Shown here one piece after another: positions 45,051-53,575 of a stretch of 64,000 bases of DNA; position 1 is the stretch's first letter, and each line of letters begins with the position of its first letter. Where the stretch lies: contig NZ_BMGT01000002.1 in assembly GCF_014640335.1 (NCBI RefSeq), positions 1,054,001 through 1,118,000 of the forward strand, in the 5' to 3' direction. Below the pieces are notes generated by a model that saw nothing but the letters and a program-made list of their open reading frames with translations, did not search any database and was not told the DNA's origin. The translations under genes and the position numbers were made by a program. Source of the stretch: Edaphobacter dinghuensis (GTDB lineage Bacteria; Acidobacteriota; Terriglobia; Terriglobales; Acidobacteriaceae).

Positions 45051-46637
45051 ATGGCCGCATCGGCGACAGCTCCGGCAGACCAGACGTTTGAAGCCACCCA
45101 CGGCGTCAATCCCTGGCTCATCGCCGCCGCCGTCATGCTGGCCACCTTCATGGAGGTGCTCGACACCTCTATCGCTGCCGTAGCACTGCCCTACATCGGC
45201 GGTTCACTCTCGGCCACAACCGACGAGGCCACCTGGGTCCTCACCAGCTACCTCGTCGCCAACGCCATCGTCCTCCCCGCCAGCAACTGGTTCTCCCTCA
45301 AGTTCGGACGCAAGCGCTTCCTCATGTCCTGCGTCGTCATCTTCACCGCCGCCAGCTTCGCCTGCGGAGCAGCTCCCACCCTCGCCTTCATGCTCATCGC
45401 CCGTATCATCCAGGGCGCAGGAGGCGGAGCACTCCAGCCGCTCTCGCAGGCCATCCTGCTCGAATCCTTCCCGCCCAAAAAGCGCGGAGCAGCCATGGCC
45501 GTCTTCGCCTTCGGAGTCGTCGTCGCTCCCGTCCTCGGCCCCACCCTCGGCGGCTGGCTCACCGACACCTACTCCTGGCGCTACGCCTTCTACATCAACA
45601 TCCCTATCGGCATCCTCGCGCTGTTCATGATCAGCCGCTTCGTCCACGATCCGTCCTACATCAGCAACAAGAAAGCACCGCTCTTCGACCGCTACGGCTT
45701 CGCCGCCCTCGTCATCTGGACCGGCTGCCTCCAGGTCATCCTCGACAAAGGTCAGGAAGTCGACTGGTTCGGCGCCACCTGGGTCCGCTGGGCCGCCCTC
45801 GCCCTCGTAGTCTCCTTCGTCTACTTCATCTGGCACTCCTGGGTGCACAAGGACACCCTCGTCGATCTCAAGGTCCTCAAAGACCGAAACTTCGCCATCG
45901 GCGCGACGCTCATCTTTCTCTTCGGCATAGCCATCTACTCGACCGTCGTCGTGCTGCCGCTCTTCTATCAGGAATTATTGGGCTACACCGCCTTCACCGC
46001 CGGTCTGGTCGTCGCGCCGCGCGGCATCGGAGCCATCTGCGGCATGCCTATCATCGGCTACCTCTCCAACAGGTCCGACCCGCGCTGGCTCCTCACCTTC
46101 GGCTTCTTTACCTTCGGCCTGACGACGCTCTACTTCGGCGGCCTCACGCTCGAGATCTCCCCGACGACGCTTCTCCTGCCTATCCTCATCACCGGATTCG
46201 GCCTCAGCTTCGTCTTCGTGCCCATCAACACCGCCGCCTACGGCACCCTCAGCAACGAGCAGATCGGCAATGCCAGCGGTCTCTTCAACCTGATGCGCAA
46301 CGTCGGCGGCTCCATCGGTATCTCGCTCGCCTCGACCCTGCTCACCCGCCGCAGCGACGTCCACCAGAACCTCATCTCCGGCTCCGTCCCCCTCACCGGG
46401 CAGAACTTCCAGAACAGCCTCGCTGCCACGACCCACGCGCTCACCGGTTTCTTCGGCAAGTCCAACGCCACTCTCCCGGCCCAGACCATGCTCTACCAGC
46501 AGCTCCAGCGTCAGGCGCTCAGCTGGGCCTTCGTCGACGTATTCCGCTGGCTCTCCTTGCTCAGCTTCGGCTGCATCGTCATCGTCTGGCTCTTCAAGAA
46601 AGTTAAGCCCGGCCGCGGCCCCGCCGGAGCGCATTAA
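45051..46637 (+). CDS. DHA2 (EmrB/QacA) family multidrug exporter
   Basis: A 528-residue, probably 14-span transporter. It has motif D1 MEVLDTSIAAVALPYIGGSL near residue 35, WVLTSYLVANAIVLPASNW, the loop motif FGRKRFLMSC, and motif C VVVAPVLGPTLGGWLTDTYS near 160, which marks antiporters. It is about 50% like the second DHA2 protein at 57876 in these motifs, so the two are probably paralogues. No EmrA-type periplasmic adaptor is adjacent. The substrate is unknown. Confidence 0.93.
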   Translation: MAASATAPADQTFEATHGVNPWLIAAAVMLATFMEVLDTSIAAVALPYIGGSLSATTDEATWVLTSYLVANAIVLPASNWFSLKFGRKRFLMSCVVIFTAASFACGAAPTLAFMLIARIIQGAGGGALQPLSQAILLESFPPKKRGAAMAVFAFGVVVAPVLGPTLGGWLTDTYSWRYAFYINIPIGILALFMISRFVHDPSYISNKKAPLFDRYGFAALVIWTGCLQVILDKGQEVDWFGATWVRWAALALVVSFVYFIWHSWVHKDTLVDLKVLKDRNFAIGATLIFLFGIAIYSTVVVLPLFYQELLGYTAFTAGLVVAPRGIGAICGMPIIGYLSNRSDPRWLLTFGFFTFGLTTLYFGGLTLEISPTTLLLPILITGFGLSFVFVPINTAAYGTLSNEQIGNASGLFNLMRNVGGSIGISLASTLLTRRSDVHQNLISGSVPLTGQNFQNSLAATTHALTGFFGKSNATLPAQTMLYQQLQRQALSWAFVDVFRWLSLLSFGCIVIVWLFKKVKPGRGPAGAH

Positions 46638-46681
46638 ACCCACACCCCCTTCTCACCGCCACGGTCATTCCCTCCCCCTCT

Positions 46682-46710
46682 GTCATTCTGAGCGCAGCGA
46701 AGAACCCCCC
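46682..46710 (+). repeat. Dispersed repeat (GTCATTCTGAGCG type)
   Basis: GTCATTCTGAGCGCAGCG then AAGAACCCCCC, identical in body to the copy at 39992 and, like it, followed by TTGCNN hexamers. Confidence 0.8.
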
Positions 46711-46712
46711 AT

Positions 46713-46765
46713 TTGCCGTTGCACTTGCCGCTGCTGTTGCCGTTGCATTTGCATTTGCACTTGCC
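46713..46765 (+). repeat. TTGCNN hexamer tandem repeat
   Basis: Eight full 6-base units plus a partial one read TTGCCG, TTGCAC, TTGCCG, CTGCTG, TTGCCG, TTGCAT, TTGCAT, TTGCAC, TTGCC. The fixed period and variable last two bases look like a degenerate microsatellite. Confidence 0.8.
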
Positions 46766-46774
46766 TCTAGGTAC

Positions 46775-46846
46775 ACCAAGGCTTCAGCCTTGGTCCTCTC
46801 ATCCCCCAAAAGAAAAGGGGGCTTTAGCCCCTGGGGTATGCCCCTC
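46775..46846. repeat. Stack of short G/C-rich hairpins
   Basis: ACCAAGGCT-TC-AGCCTTGGT (46775-46794) is a 9-bp hairpin. CCCCC (46803-46807) can pair with GGGGG (46817-46821), or GGGGCT (46818-46823) with AGCCCC (46826-46831). A further GGGG-TATG-CCCC follows. The alternatives are mutually exclusive. Confidence 0.65.
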
Positions 46847-46972
46847 CCTCACCCAACCGCAAAATATCCATTAAAAATCCCGCCACGCCTCCTCCCATCC
46901 TCATCTCAACGAGTAAGCTTGGCCGATCAGCCTCACTCAGGGCCTCCCTAAAAATCCTAAAAGGAGCACTGC

Positions 46973-47332
46973 ATGGCAAACCCTTTCGTACATCTTGAGC
47001 TCAACACCCCCAATCTGGCGAAGGCAAAGGCCTTCTACAAAGAGATGTTTCAGTGGGACTTCCAGGACATGGACATGGGCCCCTCCGGCACCTACTCCAT
47101 CTTCAAGCCCGACTCCGGCCCCGGCGGCGGCATGATGAGCATGCCCCAGGCCCCCACGCACTGGCTCCCCTACATCGGCGTCGAGGACATCAAAGCCGCC
47201 ACCGAAAAGGCCAAGTCCCTCGGAGCCGCCATGATGATGGAAAACCACGAGGTCCCCGACACGGGCTGGTTCAGCATCTTCACCGACCCCACCGGAGCTC
47301 TCGTCGCCATCTGGCAGGAAAAGGCCAAATAA
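46973..47332 (+). CDS. VOC (glyoxalase/bleomycin resistance fold) family protein
   Basis: A 119-residue single-domain protein. FVHLELNTPNLAKAKAFYKE opens the first beta-alpha-beta-beta-beta unit, and WLPYIGVEDIKAATEKAKSL then FSIFTDPTGALVAIWQE the second. Possible metal or substrate ligands are His at residue 7 and the last Glu region. Proteins of this subgroup are related to the bacterial two-domain VOC enzymes such as those in hydroxylase systems; the substrate is unknown. AAAGGAG precedes the start. Confidence 0.88.
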   Translation: MANPFVHLELNTPNLAKAKAFYKEMFQWDFQDMDMGPSGTYSIFKPDSGPGGGMMSMPQAPTHWLPYIGVEDIKAATEKAKSLGAAMMMENHEVPDTGWFSIFTDPTGALVAIWQEKAK

Positions 47333-47352
47333 ATTACTCCGGCCATAAGTAC

Positions 47353-47426
47353 GTCATCTCGACCGGAGCAACGGACGGCTTTATCGTCCGTTGCGCAGTG
47401 GAGAGACCCCTGTATTTCGCTTTTGC
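47353..47426 (+). repeat. Structured dispersed repeat, copy 2 (GTCATCTCGACCGG type)
   Basis: The flanks are identical to the copy at 42884, but the stem is a different sequence: GCAACGGACG (47368-47377) pairs perfectly with CGTCCGTTGC (47385-47394) around loop GCTTTAT. The tail TATTTCGCTTTTGC is shared with the copies at 39992 and 42884. Confidence 0.85.
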
Positions 47427-47480
47427 CTTACAGGACCCTTGACACCACTTGTTAGAATTAATCCAGAAGAAAGACCAGAG

Positions 47481-47505
47481 AGCCCGGCCAACAGCCGGGC
47501 TTTTT
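47481..47505 (+). terminator. Rho-independent terminator after the VOC gene
   Basis: An 8-bp stem AGCCCGGC/GCCGGGCT with loop CAACA is followed by TTTT. It lies about 150 bases after the VOC stop, beyond the repeat. Confidence 0.85.
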
Positions 47506-47654
47506 CATTGCCTAAATCCAGACCGAAGTCCAGACCAGGTCCGTACCCAGTTTGGACTTAGGTCCTTTCTTTCGAAGACTTTAGGACTTAAGTACGGGGG
47601 GAGGGGGTATACCAGTGCAGCACATAACCAAAAGCCGTCAACACCATGAAGTTC

Positions 47655-48677
47655 CTACTGAGGAGTATTCGTCGTCGGAGATGGATTCGGGCTCGAACTC
47701 GTCCCGCTCCCAAAGCTGCTGTTGCCAAAGCCTCCACTCGTAGACTGGCTGCCTGAGGTCGAACCCGACCCGAAGTTAAGGTCGCCCGTTGTCGACGACT
47801 TGGAATCGGCAGCCGATCCCAAATTTGCAGCATCCGTCGATGCCATGCCCCCGCCGAACAGACTCACCCTGGCCTTCAACTGCTCGATCCGCGGATCGTA
47901 GAGAAACTCCCACGTCTCGTAGGTCGTCTGCTCGTTCAGAGTCATGATCGAGTTTCCGGACTTCACCAGCCCAACCCCGACAATCGGACCGGCCTGAGCT
48001 GCAGCTCCAATCCCCGATCCGATGCCCGACTCGGACCCAATTCCGTTCGGGCCCGATAAGCCTGAAGGTGTTCCGGTGCCATTGCTGGATGAGCTCGACG
48101 AACTCGATCCAAAGGAAGAAGTTAGACCACCTGAACCGGATCCCGATGATGAGCCAAAGGACGAAGTCAATCCGCCAGTCGTGGATGACGAACCAAAGGT
48201 CGAACTCGTTGAACCTGCTCCGGCAGGCGAGCCTCCCAGGCTCGTGCTCTCGATCCCACCCAGCGGTTTGCCGAAGAAGCCCTTCACCGTGGTCTTGGCC
48301 TCGCCCAAATGAATAACGCGCCAGTCATCCTTCCCGGTCATCGGATCGATGTAGCGCTTGCGCAGGAAGCGGATGTTGTTGGTCTTCTCGAGCTGTTCAA
48401 TCGACGTAGGATAGTTGCCCATCTTGAGGTAGTACACTTCGATGGCCCGCACATAAGCGTTGCCCCGGCGCACCGTCTCTACCTCGCGTTCGCGCCGCAG
48501 CTCATGTGCCGCCCGCGGAGCCGCAACGCCCAGCACCAGCAGTATCAGGAAGATCGCGACGATCAGCCCCAATAGAAGATAACCCTGCTCGCCCTCGCGT
48601 TCTGGCATGTCCGCATGCACAAATCCACCGTCGCGAATCTCTGGTCGGTGCAATCGGTGTGGAGCGGTGCGAATCAT
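47655..48677 (-). CDS. Type II secretion/pilus pseudopilin-like protein with Gly/Ser-rich tail
   Basis: A 340-residue protein if started at ATG 48677 (GGAA seven bases upstream); ATG 48608 would give a short leader MPEREGEQG. The prepilin-like site is GEQG followed by YLLLGLIVAIFLILLVLGVA, so the mature start is Tyr and position 5 is Gly, not the Glu usual in pilins. A GspG-like region follows (ELRREREVETVRRGNAYVRA, MGNYPTSIEQLEKTNNIRFL, RKRYIDPMTGKDDWRVI). From residue about 160 on it is Gly/Ser/Thr-rich with repeats of GGLTSSFGSSS. It is the last gene of the pil/gsp cluster. Confidence 0.8.
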   Translation of the reverse strand: MIRTAPHRLHRPEIRDGGFVHADMPEREGEQGYLLLGLIVAIFLILLVLGVAAPRAAHELRREREVETVRRGNAYVRAIEVYYLKMGNYPTSIEQLEKTNNIRFLRKRYIDPMTGKDDWRVIHLGEAKTTVKGFFGKPLGGIESTSLGGSPAGAGSTSSTFGSSSTTGGLTSSFGSSSGSGSGGLTSSFGSSSSSSSSNGTGTPSGLSGPNGIGSESGIGSGIGAAAQAGPIVGVGLVKSGNSIMTLNEQTTYETWEFLYDPRIEQLKARVSLFGGGMASTDAANLGSAADSKSSTTGDLNFGSGSTSGSQSTSGGFGNSSFGSGTSSSPNPSPTTNTPQ

Positions 48678-48693
48678 CGTCGTATTCCGTGTA

Positions 48694-49293
48694 TCAATGC
48701 ACAATCAGCGGCAGCGTCTGCGTATTGTTGTCGGTCAGGTCTTCAATCACAATCGAGTTCGCCGAGATCGTTCCTACTTTATAGCGGCGCTGCACAATAT
48801 CTCCCGGCGATGCCAGAAAGACATCCTCGCCGTGGAGCAGGAACGCTCGCCGCACTCCCTGCGCCGAGGTAGCCGTTCCAAAGAACTTGAGGTCAATCGG
48901 TGGCGGAGGTGGCGGCCCCAGCGGCGCCGCAGGAACGACCGGCCCCTTGGGACGCGCCGGAGCGATTGCCTTGGGGATAACCACCGTCGGAACCGAATTA
49001 GCGGAGAAAATATTTCGTCCGCTGCCGGTGTAAACCAGCGCCTCCGTTACCAGCATCGCCTTCATATGCAGTGTCGGGTCGAGATGCGTCGCCGCAGTGC
49101 CGACGTTCCTGGCCTCGCCTGCCTTCGGCTGCACTCTCACGGGAACCGGAGCTGCCACCGTTGTCGTCACTGGTCGAGCAACATCCGGTGTAGAAAGCTC
49201 ACTGTACATATAAACGATCGCGCCCAGCGCAAATACACCGACGATGGCGAGAATTCCGAGTTTTTTCTTGTCCTCCGCTCCCATCTTCATCAT
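48694..49293 (-). CDS. pilP: PilP/GspC-like periplasmic assembly protein
   Basis: A 199-residue protein with one N-terminal membrane helix (LGILAIVGVFALGAIVYMY). A Pro/Ala/Val-rich linker leads to a C-terminal beta domain (AFLLHGEDVFLASPGDIVQR, then YKVGTISANSIVIEDLTDN), the HR/PilP-type fold that in other systems contacts the secretin. It starts with ATGA overlap on the pilO-like gene. Similarity is weak, so the call rests on topology and gene order. The polyproline PLGPPPPPPIDLKF lies before the domain. Confidence 0.7.
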   Translation of the reverse strand: MMKMGAEDKKKLGILAIVGVFALGAIVYMYSELSTPDVARPVTTTVAAPVPVRVQPKAGEARNVGTAATHLDPTLHMKAMLVTEALVYTGSGRNIFSANSVPTVVIPKAIAPARPKGPVVPAAPLGPPPPPPIDLKFFGTATSAQGVRRAFLLHGEDVFLASPGDIVQRRYKVGTISANSIVIEDLTDNNTQTLPLIVH

Positions 49294-49967
49294 CGCGATG
49301 CACCCCCAGCGACAGATGAGCTAGCGGCATCGTTTGAAGTCGTGACGACGTTCTTCTCCGCGCCTTCTGTTCCCACCGGAGTACGCAGATACGTCACAAG
49401 CTTCAGGCGCAATCCAACCGTACCGTTCTGCTCCCCGGTCAGCGACACGCCGCGAACCAGAAAGAACATCTTGTCGCGCTCCAGCGAGTTGATGAACAAC
49501 ATCAACGGCCTGTAGTCGCCGCTGAGGCTGTAATCCATGCGCAGCTCCGTCAACTCACCGGCACTGCCGGTCATCACCGGCGAGGATGAATACGCTCCCT
49601 GGTTGAGCTTGACGCCCTGCTTCTTCGCCAGAACACCGAGCTCGCCCACCACCTCAGAGTCAGCAAACGGCAGCCGTCGTTTGTAAAACTCATTGGCCTC
49701 CGTTGTAGCCTGAGCCAGCTTCGCGTCCAGCCCTTCAAGCGGCTTCGTCGCAATCTCCGCCGTCTTCATCGCGATCGTTTGCTGCTCGATCGCCGTGGCA
49801 TCCTGACCGGTTGCCGCCTTCCAGGCAAAACCGATATGAATCAGCAGATAAAGATTCACCAGCACCAATACCGCAACGCCCGCGTAATAGATATTCAGTT
49901 GCGTCAACAATGCGCGTGTCCGCTCTGACAGGTTCGGTGGCAGCATCTTACGGGTCGTGACCGTCAT
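49290..49967 (-). CDS. pilO: PilO-like inner membrane assembly protein
   Basis: A 225-residue bitopic protein: about 25 cytoplasmic residues, a membrane helix (IYYAGVAVLVLVNLYLLIHI), a coiled coil to about residue 100, then a ferredoxin-like alpha/beta domain (TELRMDYSLSGDYRPLMLFI, NSLERDKMFFLVRGVSLTG). This is the PilO/GspM layout; PilO pairs with PilN to form the alignment complex. It overlaps pilN and pilP by 4 bases on either side. Confidence 0.8.
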   Translation of the reverse strand: MTVTTRKMLPPNLSERTRALLTQLNIYYAGVAVLVLVNLYLLIHIGFAWKAATGQDATAIEQQTIAMKTAEIATKPLEGLDAKLAQATTEANEFYKRRLPFADSEVVGELGVLAKKQGVKLNQGAYSSSPVMTGSAGELTELRMDYSLSGDYRPLMLFINSLERDKMFFLVRGVSLTGEQNGTVGLRLKLVTYLRTPVGTEGAEKNVVTTSNDAASSSVAGGASR

Positions 49968-50620
49968 CGTCTGCCTCCTGCACCATCTGCGTTAACTGGC
50001 GTTGTCTTAGTCGTGACGACAGTCGCAGGCAAGGGATTGTAACCACTCAGGATGTCGAACTCCACGACTCCCGGCGTCTGCATCTGCATCGGATTTCGGT
50101 TGCCCTGTTGCAGTTTCTGTGCGGCCTCGTTGACCAGGCGCGGAGCGACAAAACGCTGCGACGTCTCCAGATTTCTCACCAACTGCACCGCTCGCTCGCG
50201 GTCGCCGCTCACCCGTAACCGAATACTGACCTCACCCTCCTTGCTGATGATCGGTTCGATGCTGGTAACCTGAACACCCTCCGGCAGTACCTTTTCGAGG
50301 TCCATCATCACTGCGGTCCAGCTAAAGCTCTTCTGCGCGAACAGGTCGTTGAGAAACTGAGAACGCTCCAGCACCGCCATGTTCTGCGGCTGACGCATCC
50401 TTGCCTCGTTCACCTGCCGCTCTCGCTGAAACTGATCCGTCTTCGCCTTCAAAGCGTTCATCTTCGCCTGCGCGATGCTGGCGCGGCCGTTGAGCGCGTG
50501 CAACCAGAACCCAAGCCCCACCGCCAGCACTGCGAGCGCCACCATCGCCAGCCGCAGCCGCGCAAAGAGCGGACGCAACTCGACGAAAGGACGTGTTGCC
50601 AGATTGACTGAGATCCGCAT
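49964..50620 (-). CDS. pilN: PilN-like inner membrane assembly protein
   Basis: A 218-residue bitopic protein. The short N-terminus MRISVNLATRPFVELRPLF contains the NLA/NLL-type segment by which PilN binds PilM. One membrane helix follows (AMVALAVLAVGLGFWLHAL), then a coiled coil and a periplasmic ferredoxin-like domain (LEKVLPEGVQVTSIEPII, VSIRLRVSGDRERAVQLVR). Its start overlaps the pilM stop by 1 base (TGATG). Confidence 0.82.
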   Translation of the reverse strand: MRISVNLATRPFVELRPLFARLRLAMVALAVLAVGLGFWLHALNGRASIAQAKMNALKAKTDQFQRERQVNEARMRQPQNMAVLERSQFLNDLFAQKSFSWTAVMMDLEKVLPEGVQVTSIEPIISKEGEVSIRLRVSGDRERAVQLVRNLETSQRFVAPRLVNEAAQKLQQGNRNPMQMQTPGVVEFDILSGYNPLPATVVTTKTTPVNADGAGGRR

Positions 50621-51723
50621 CAGCTCTTCAACGCTCCTCGAACGCCGGCCAGCCAGCTGCGAGGCACACTTGCCGATACCGCTCCCGCCTCCATCATCGT
50701 AGCGGCAACCATCTCGTGCACCTGTAAGCCATCCAACCCGTTCGCCTTCATCATCGCAGCCACCCCGTGCGCATCGATCGTTCCCGCTACCAGCAGCTTC
50801 TCCGGAGACGCCTGCAGCGTATCTTCAAAATATGCAGCGGCGACGCTGATCGCCTGGGTGATCTCGCTGGCCGTTGCCTGCGCAATCGCCGTCGCGACCC
50901 AATCGCGCATCTCGGCCCTCTCGATCACAGCGGTCTGCATAGCGGCCTCTGCGTCGAAACGGTCGTATTCAACCAGGTCAACACCTTGCCGCGCCTGCCA
51001 CGCACCCTGTGCTCCCTCAAGCGACGTCCCAACCGCCGCAGCGGCCTCAGCATTCGCACTCAAATCCAACGCCCGGTGCAAGAGCAGAATTCCCCCTTTG
51101 ACGATCGCGGTTGTCACCTCATTTGGCTCGGCATTCACAACCAAAGCGGGAGCGTCGGTTGCATCGAGCCCCGACAGTGCAGCCAGCGTGCTGGGCAACA
51201 CCGCTCCGGGCTGGTAGCCCGCCGCCGTCACCACGCTCTCATACTCATCCAATACGTCCCTGGGCATCGCCACAGCCAGAACGCGCACGCCGCCACGCTC
51301 CGTCGAAAGCACCTGATAGCTCACCGCGGCCGTATCCGCGTCGAACGGCAACAGCTTCTTCAGCCGAAACCGCACCACCGGCAACGCCTCCGCAGCCTTC
51401 GAGGGCAACTGGTCGAAGTCCAACAGCAGCACGCGCACCGCGCCGTCCGGAACCACGAGGGTCACATCTCGGCCGACGCTGCGCTCCGAGCCTCTACCAG
51501 CGACCTCGTCCAGTGCCTTGCGAACTGCTGCCGTTACGCTCTCGCGATCAGCAACATTCCCCGCCTTCAGGCCGGGAACCACGGCTCCTGCTGCCAGATT
51601 TGCCCGCGACACCGCAGTCAGCAGCGCAGCCGCGTCCTCGGCGCGGGCAGCGACGACGCCCTCAGCCTTTACCTCAACAGCCAGCCGCGGCCGCGTGCCT
51701 AAACTTGTCGGTAAAAATTCCAT
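50620..51723 (-). CDS. pilM: PilM-like actin-fold ATPase
   Basis: A 367-residue cytoplasmic protein with the PilM/GspL-N actin-like fold. The N-terminal LAVEVKAEGVVAARAED replaces the usual phosphate loop, VRVLLLDFDQLPSKAAEALP and VRFRLKKLLPFDADTAAVSY are typical PilM blocks, and the second half has ALVVNAEPNEVTTAIVKGG. The usual Asp/Gly nucleotide motifs are weak, so nucleotide binding is uncertain. It is placed between the assembly ATPase and pilN in the standard MNOP order. Confidence 0.8.
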   Translation of the reverse strand: MEFLPTSLGTRPRLAVEVKAEGVVAARAEDAAALLTAVSRANLAAGAVVPGLKAGNVADRESVTAAVRKALDEVAGRGSERSVGRDVTLVVPDGAVRVLLLDFDQLPSKAAEALPVVRFRLKKLLPFDADTAAVSYQVLSTERGGVRVLAVAMPRDVLDEYESVVTAAGYQPGAVLPSTLAALSGLDATDAPALVVNAEPNEVTTAIVKGGILLLHRALDLSANAEAAAAVGTSLEGAQGAWQARQGVDLVEYDRFDAEAAMQTAVIERAEMRDWVATAIAQATASEITQAISVAAAYFEDTLQASPEKLLVAGTIDAHGVAAMMKANGLDGLQVHEMVAATMMEAGAVSASVPRSWLAGVRGALKS

Positions 51724-51776
51724 GCCGTCTTAGCTTACCTTCTCAAACCAGCAACCATCGAACCAGTCTCTGAACT

Positions 51777-53411
51777 CTATCTTCCTGCCTCGATAAACGT
51801 AACCTTGTTGATCTCGCGCAGCGTCGTGATTCCAGCGCGAACCCGCTCCAACGCAGAATCGCGCAGAAACGCCATTCCCTTCTCTCTTGCCTTCTTGCGG
51901 ATCTCGCTGCCGGGCTTCTTCGCCAGCAGCATCTCGCGAATTTCATCATCGAGCTCCAACAGCTCGTGAATCGCCGATCGGCCACGATACCCTGTGCCGC
52001 CGCACTCGATGCATCCCGCGCCCTCGCGGAAGTTGAAGCCGCGCCACTCCTCCGGCTCCAGCCCGCTTGCGATCAAATCGGCATCGCTGTACTGTACATC
52101 GCGTACGCAGAAGTCGCAGACCTGACGCACTAGCCGCTGCGCCAGAATGCAGTTCAGCGCCGAGACGAAGTTGTATGGCTCGACGCCCATGTTCAAAAAG
52201 CGACCAAGCACATCCACGACATTGTTCGCGTGGACAGTAGTAAATACAAGGTGCCCGGTCAGCGCCGAGTTGATCGCAATCTGCGCCGTCTCCGCGTCGC
52301 GGATTTCGCCGACCAGAATCTTGTCCGGGTCGTGGCGCAGGATCGACCGCAAGCCTCGAGCGAAGGTCAGCCCCTTCTTCTCGTTCACCGGAATCTGCGT
52401 GATGCCGCGAATCTGATACTCGACCGGGTCTTCGATGGTGATGATCTTGTCTTCCTCAGACTTGATCTCGTTCAGCGCGGCGTAGAGCGTCGTCGTCTTA
52501 CCCGAGCCGGTCGGCCCGGTGACCAGCACCATGCCGTACGGCTCCTTGATGTAGCGCCGAAACCGCTCTAGATCTCTCTCCGCAAATCCCACCACATCGA
52601 GCGAGAGCTTCTTGAACTTTTCGCTCATCGACTCTTTATCGAGCACACGAAGCACAGCGTTTTCGCCATGCACCGTCGGCATGATCGAGACACGAAAGTC
52701 GATCAGCCTGCCCTTGTAGCGCACACGGAAACGGCCGTCCTGCGGCACGCGGCGCTCGGCGATGTCCAACTCGCTCATGACCTTGATACGCGAAAGGATC
52801 GTCTGGTGGTGCTCGCGTGCAATCGGAGCCATGGCCTGCTGCAACACGCCGTCGATGCGGTACTTCACCAGCAGCGAATCGTCGAAGGTTTCCAGGTGAA
52901 TATCCGAGGCGCGGCGCTCCAGCGCGGTAAAGATCGTCGTATCCACCAGCCGGATGATCGGCGAGATATCGTCCTCGCTGGTCAGCCGCTCAATGGAGAT
53001 ATTTTCGTCAGCATTGTCTTCGCTCGAAAGCACATCGAAGGCAAGGCCTTCGCTTGCCTCGTCGAGCACGCGCTGCGACTGCTCCGTCTTCTTCAGCAGA
53101 TCGGTAATCTGCGAGAGCGTTGCCACCCGCGTAATCAGCCGCGTGCCCAGCAGCCCCGATATCTCGTCCAGCACCATCAGCTTCGACGGATCGCTGACTG
53201 CGATCGCCAGCCGTCCCTCCCTCTGCTCGAGCGGAACGAAGTTGTAGCGGAACATCATGTCCACCGGGACGGTCTTAAACAGCTCATGCTGGATCTTGAA
53301 GTTCTTCAGGTCGACAAACTCCGCATGGTAACGCCGCGCCAATCCCTGCGCGCGCTCGGTCTCGTCCATGCCCAATTCATTGATTGGGATCGCCAAAGGT
53401 GCATTTGCCAT
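51777..53411 (-). CDS. PilB/GspE-type assembly ATPase
   Basis: A 544-residue secretion ATPase. ATG 53411 (MANAPLAIPINELG) is preceded by GGGAG; an upstream frame to 53588 lacks similarity. The N-terminal GspE/MshEN domain contains LARRYHAEFVDLKNF. The ATPase core has Walker A VTGPTGSGKTTTLYAALN, an Asp box (ILRHDPDKILVGEIRDAETA) and a His box (GHLVFTTVHANN). A zinc site follows, with CDFC and, about 36 residues later, CIEC. It powers pseudopilin or pilin assembly. Its partner platform protein is at 54888. Confidence 0.93.
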   Translation of the reverse strand: MANAPLAIPINELGMDETERAQGLARRYHAEFVDLKNFKIQHELFKTVPVDMMFRYNFVPLEQREGRLAIAVSDPSKLMVLDEISGLLGTRLITRVATLSQITDLLKKTEQSQRVLDEASEGLAFDVLSSEDNADENISIERLTSEDDISPIIRLVDTTIFTALERRASDIHLETFDDSLLVKYRIDGVLQQAMAPIAREHHQTILSRIKVMSELDIAERRVPQDGRFRVRYKGRLIDFRVSIMPTVHGENAVLRVLDKESMSEKFKKLSLDVVGFAERDLERFRRYIKEPYGMVLVTGPTGSGKTTTLYAALNEIKSEEDKIITIEDPVEYQIRGITQIPVNEKKGLTFARGLRSILRHDPDKILVGEIRDAETAQIAINSALTGHLVFTTVHANNVVDVLGRFLNMGVEPYNFVSALNCILAQRLVRQVCDFCVRDVQYSDADLIASGLEPEEWRGFNFREGAGCIECGGTGYRGRSAIHELLELDDEIREMLLAKKPGSEIRKKAREKGMAFLRDSALERVRAGITTLREINKVTFIEAGR

Positions 53412-53575
53412 AGCTGTAAGACTCCCTTCCACCCCATCCGTCACTGCCGGACGGCTCGAAGACCCGGAAATTTCGACCGTAACTCTATTATCTAGGATTA
53501 TCTGGAAAGGGTGACCTCCCGTGGTATTCTCGTCCCTGATATGTGACAGCACTTTGCAGTTTCTGGAGACGATCC

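Larger units (their letters stand above)
46638..46972. other. 335-base gene-free, repeat-filled region
   Basis: The spacer between the DHA2 gene and the glyoxalase-fold gene holds a dispersed repeat, a hexamer tract and a stack of hairpins (separate entries). No coding sequence is supported. The last 15 bases before 46973 contain the AAAGGAG ribosome-binding site of the next gene. Confidence 0.7.
47333..47654. other. 322-base gene-free region with a structured repeat and terminator
   Basis: This spacer between the VOC gene and the convergent pseudopilin gene contains repeat copy 2 (47353) and a terminator (47481). The part from 47510 to 47640 has loosely repeated GTCC/GGAC words but no clear structure and no gene. 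Confidence 0.6.

Noticed and set aside
42884-47426. CRISPR-like interpretation of the dispersed repeats
   Set aside because: The copies are single, kilobases apart and without regular spacers; no cas genes are present.
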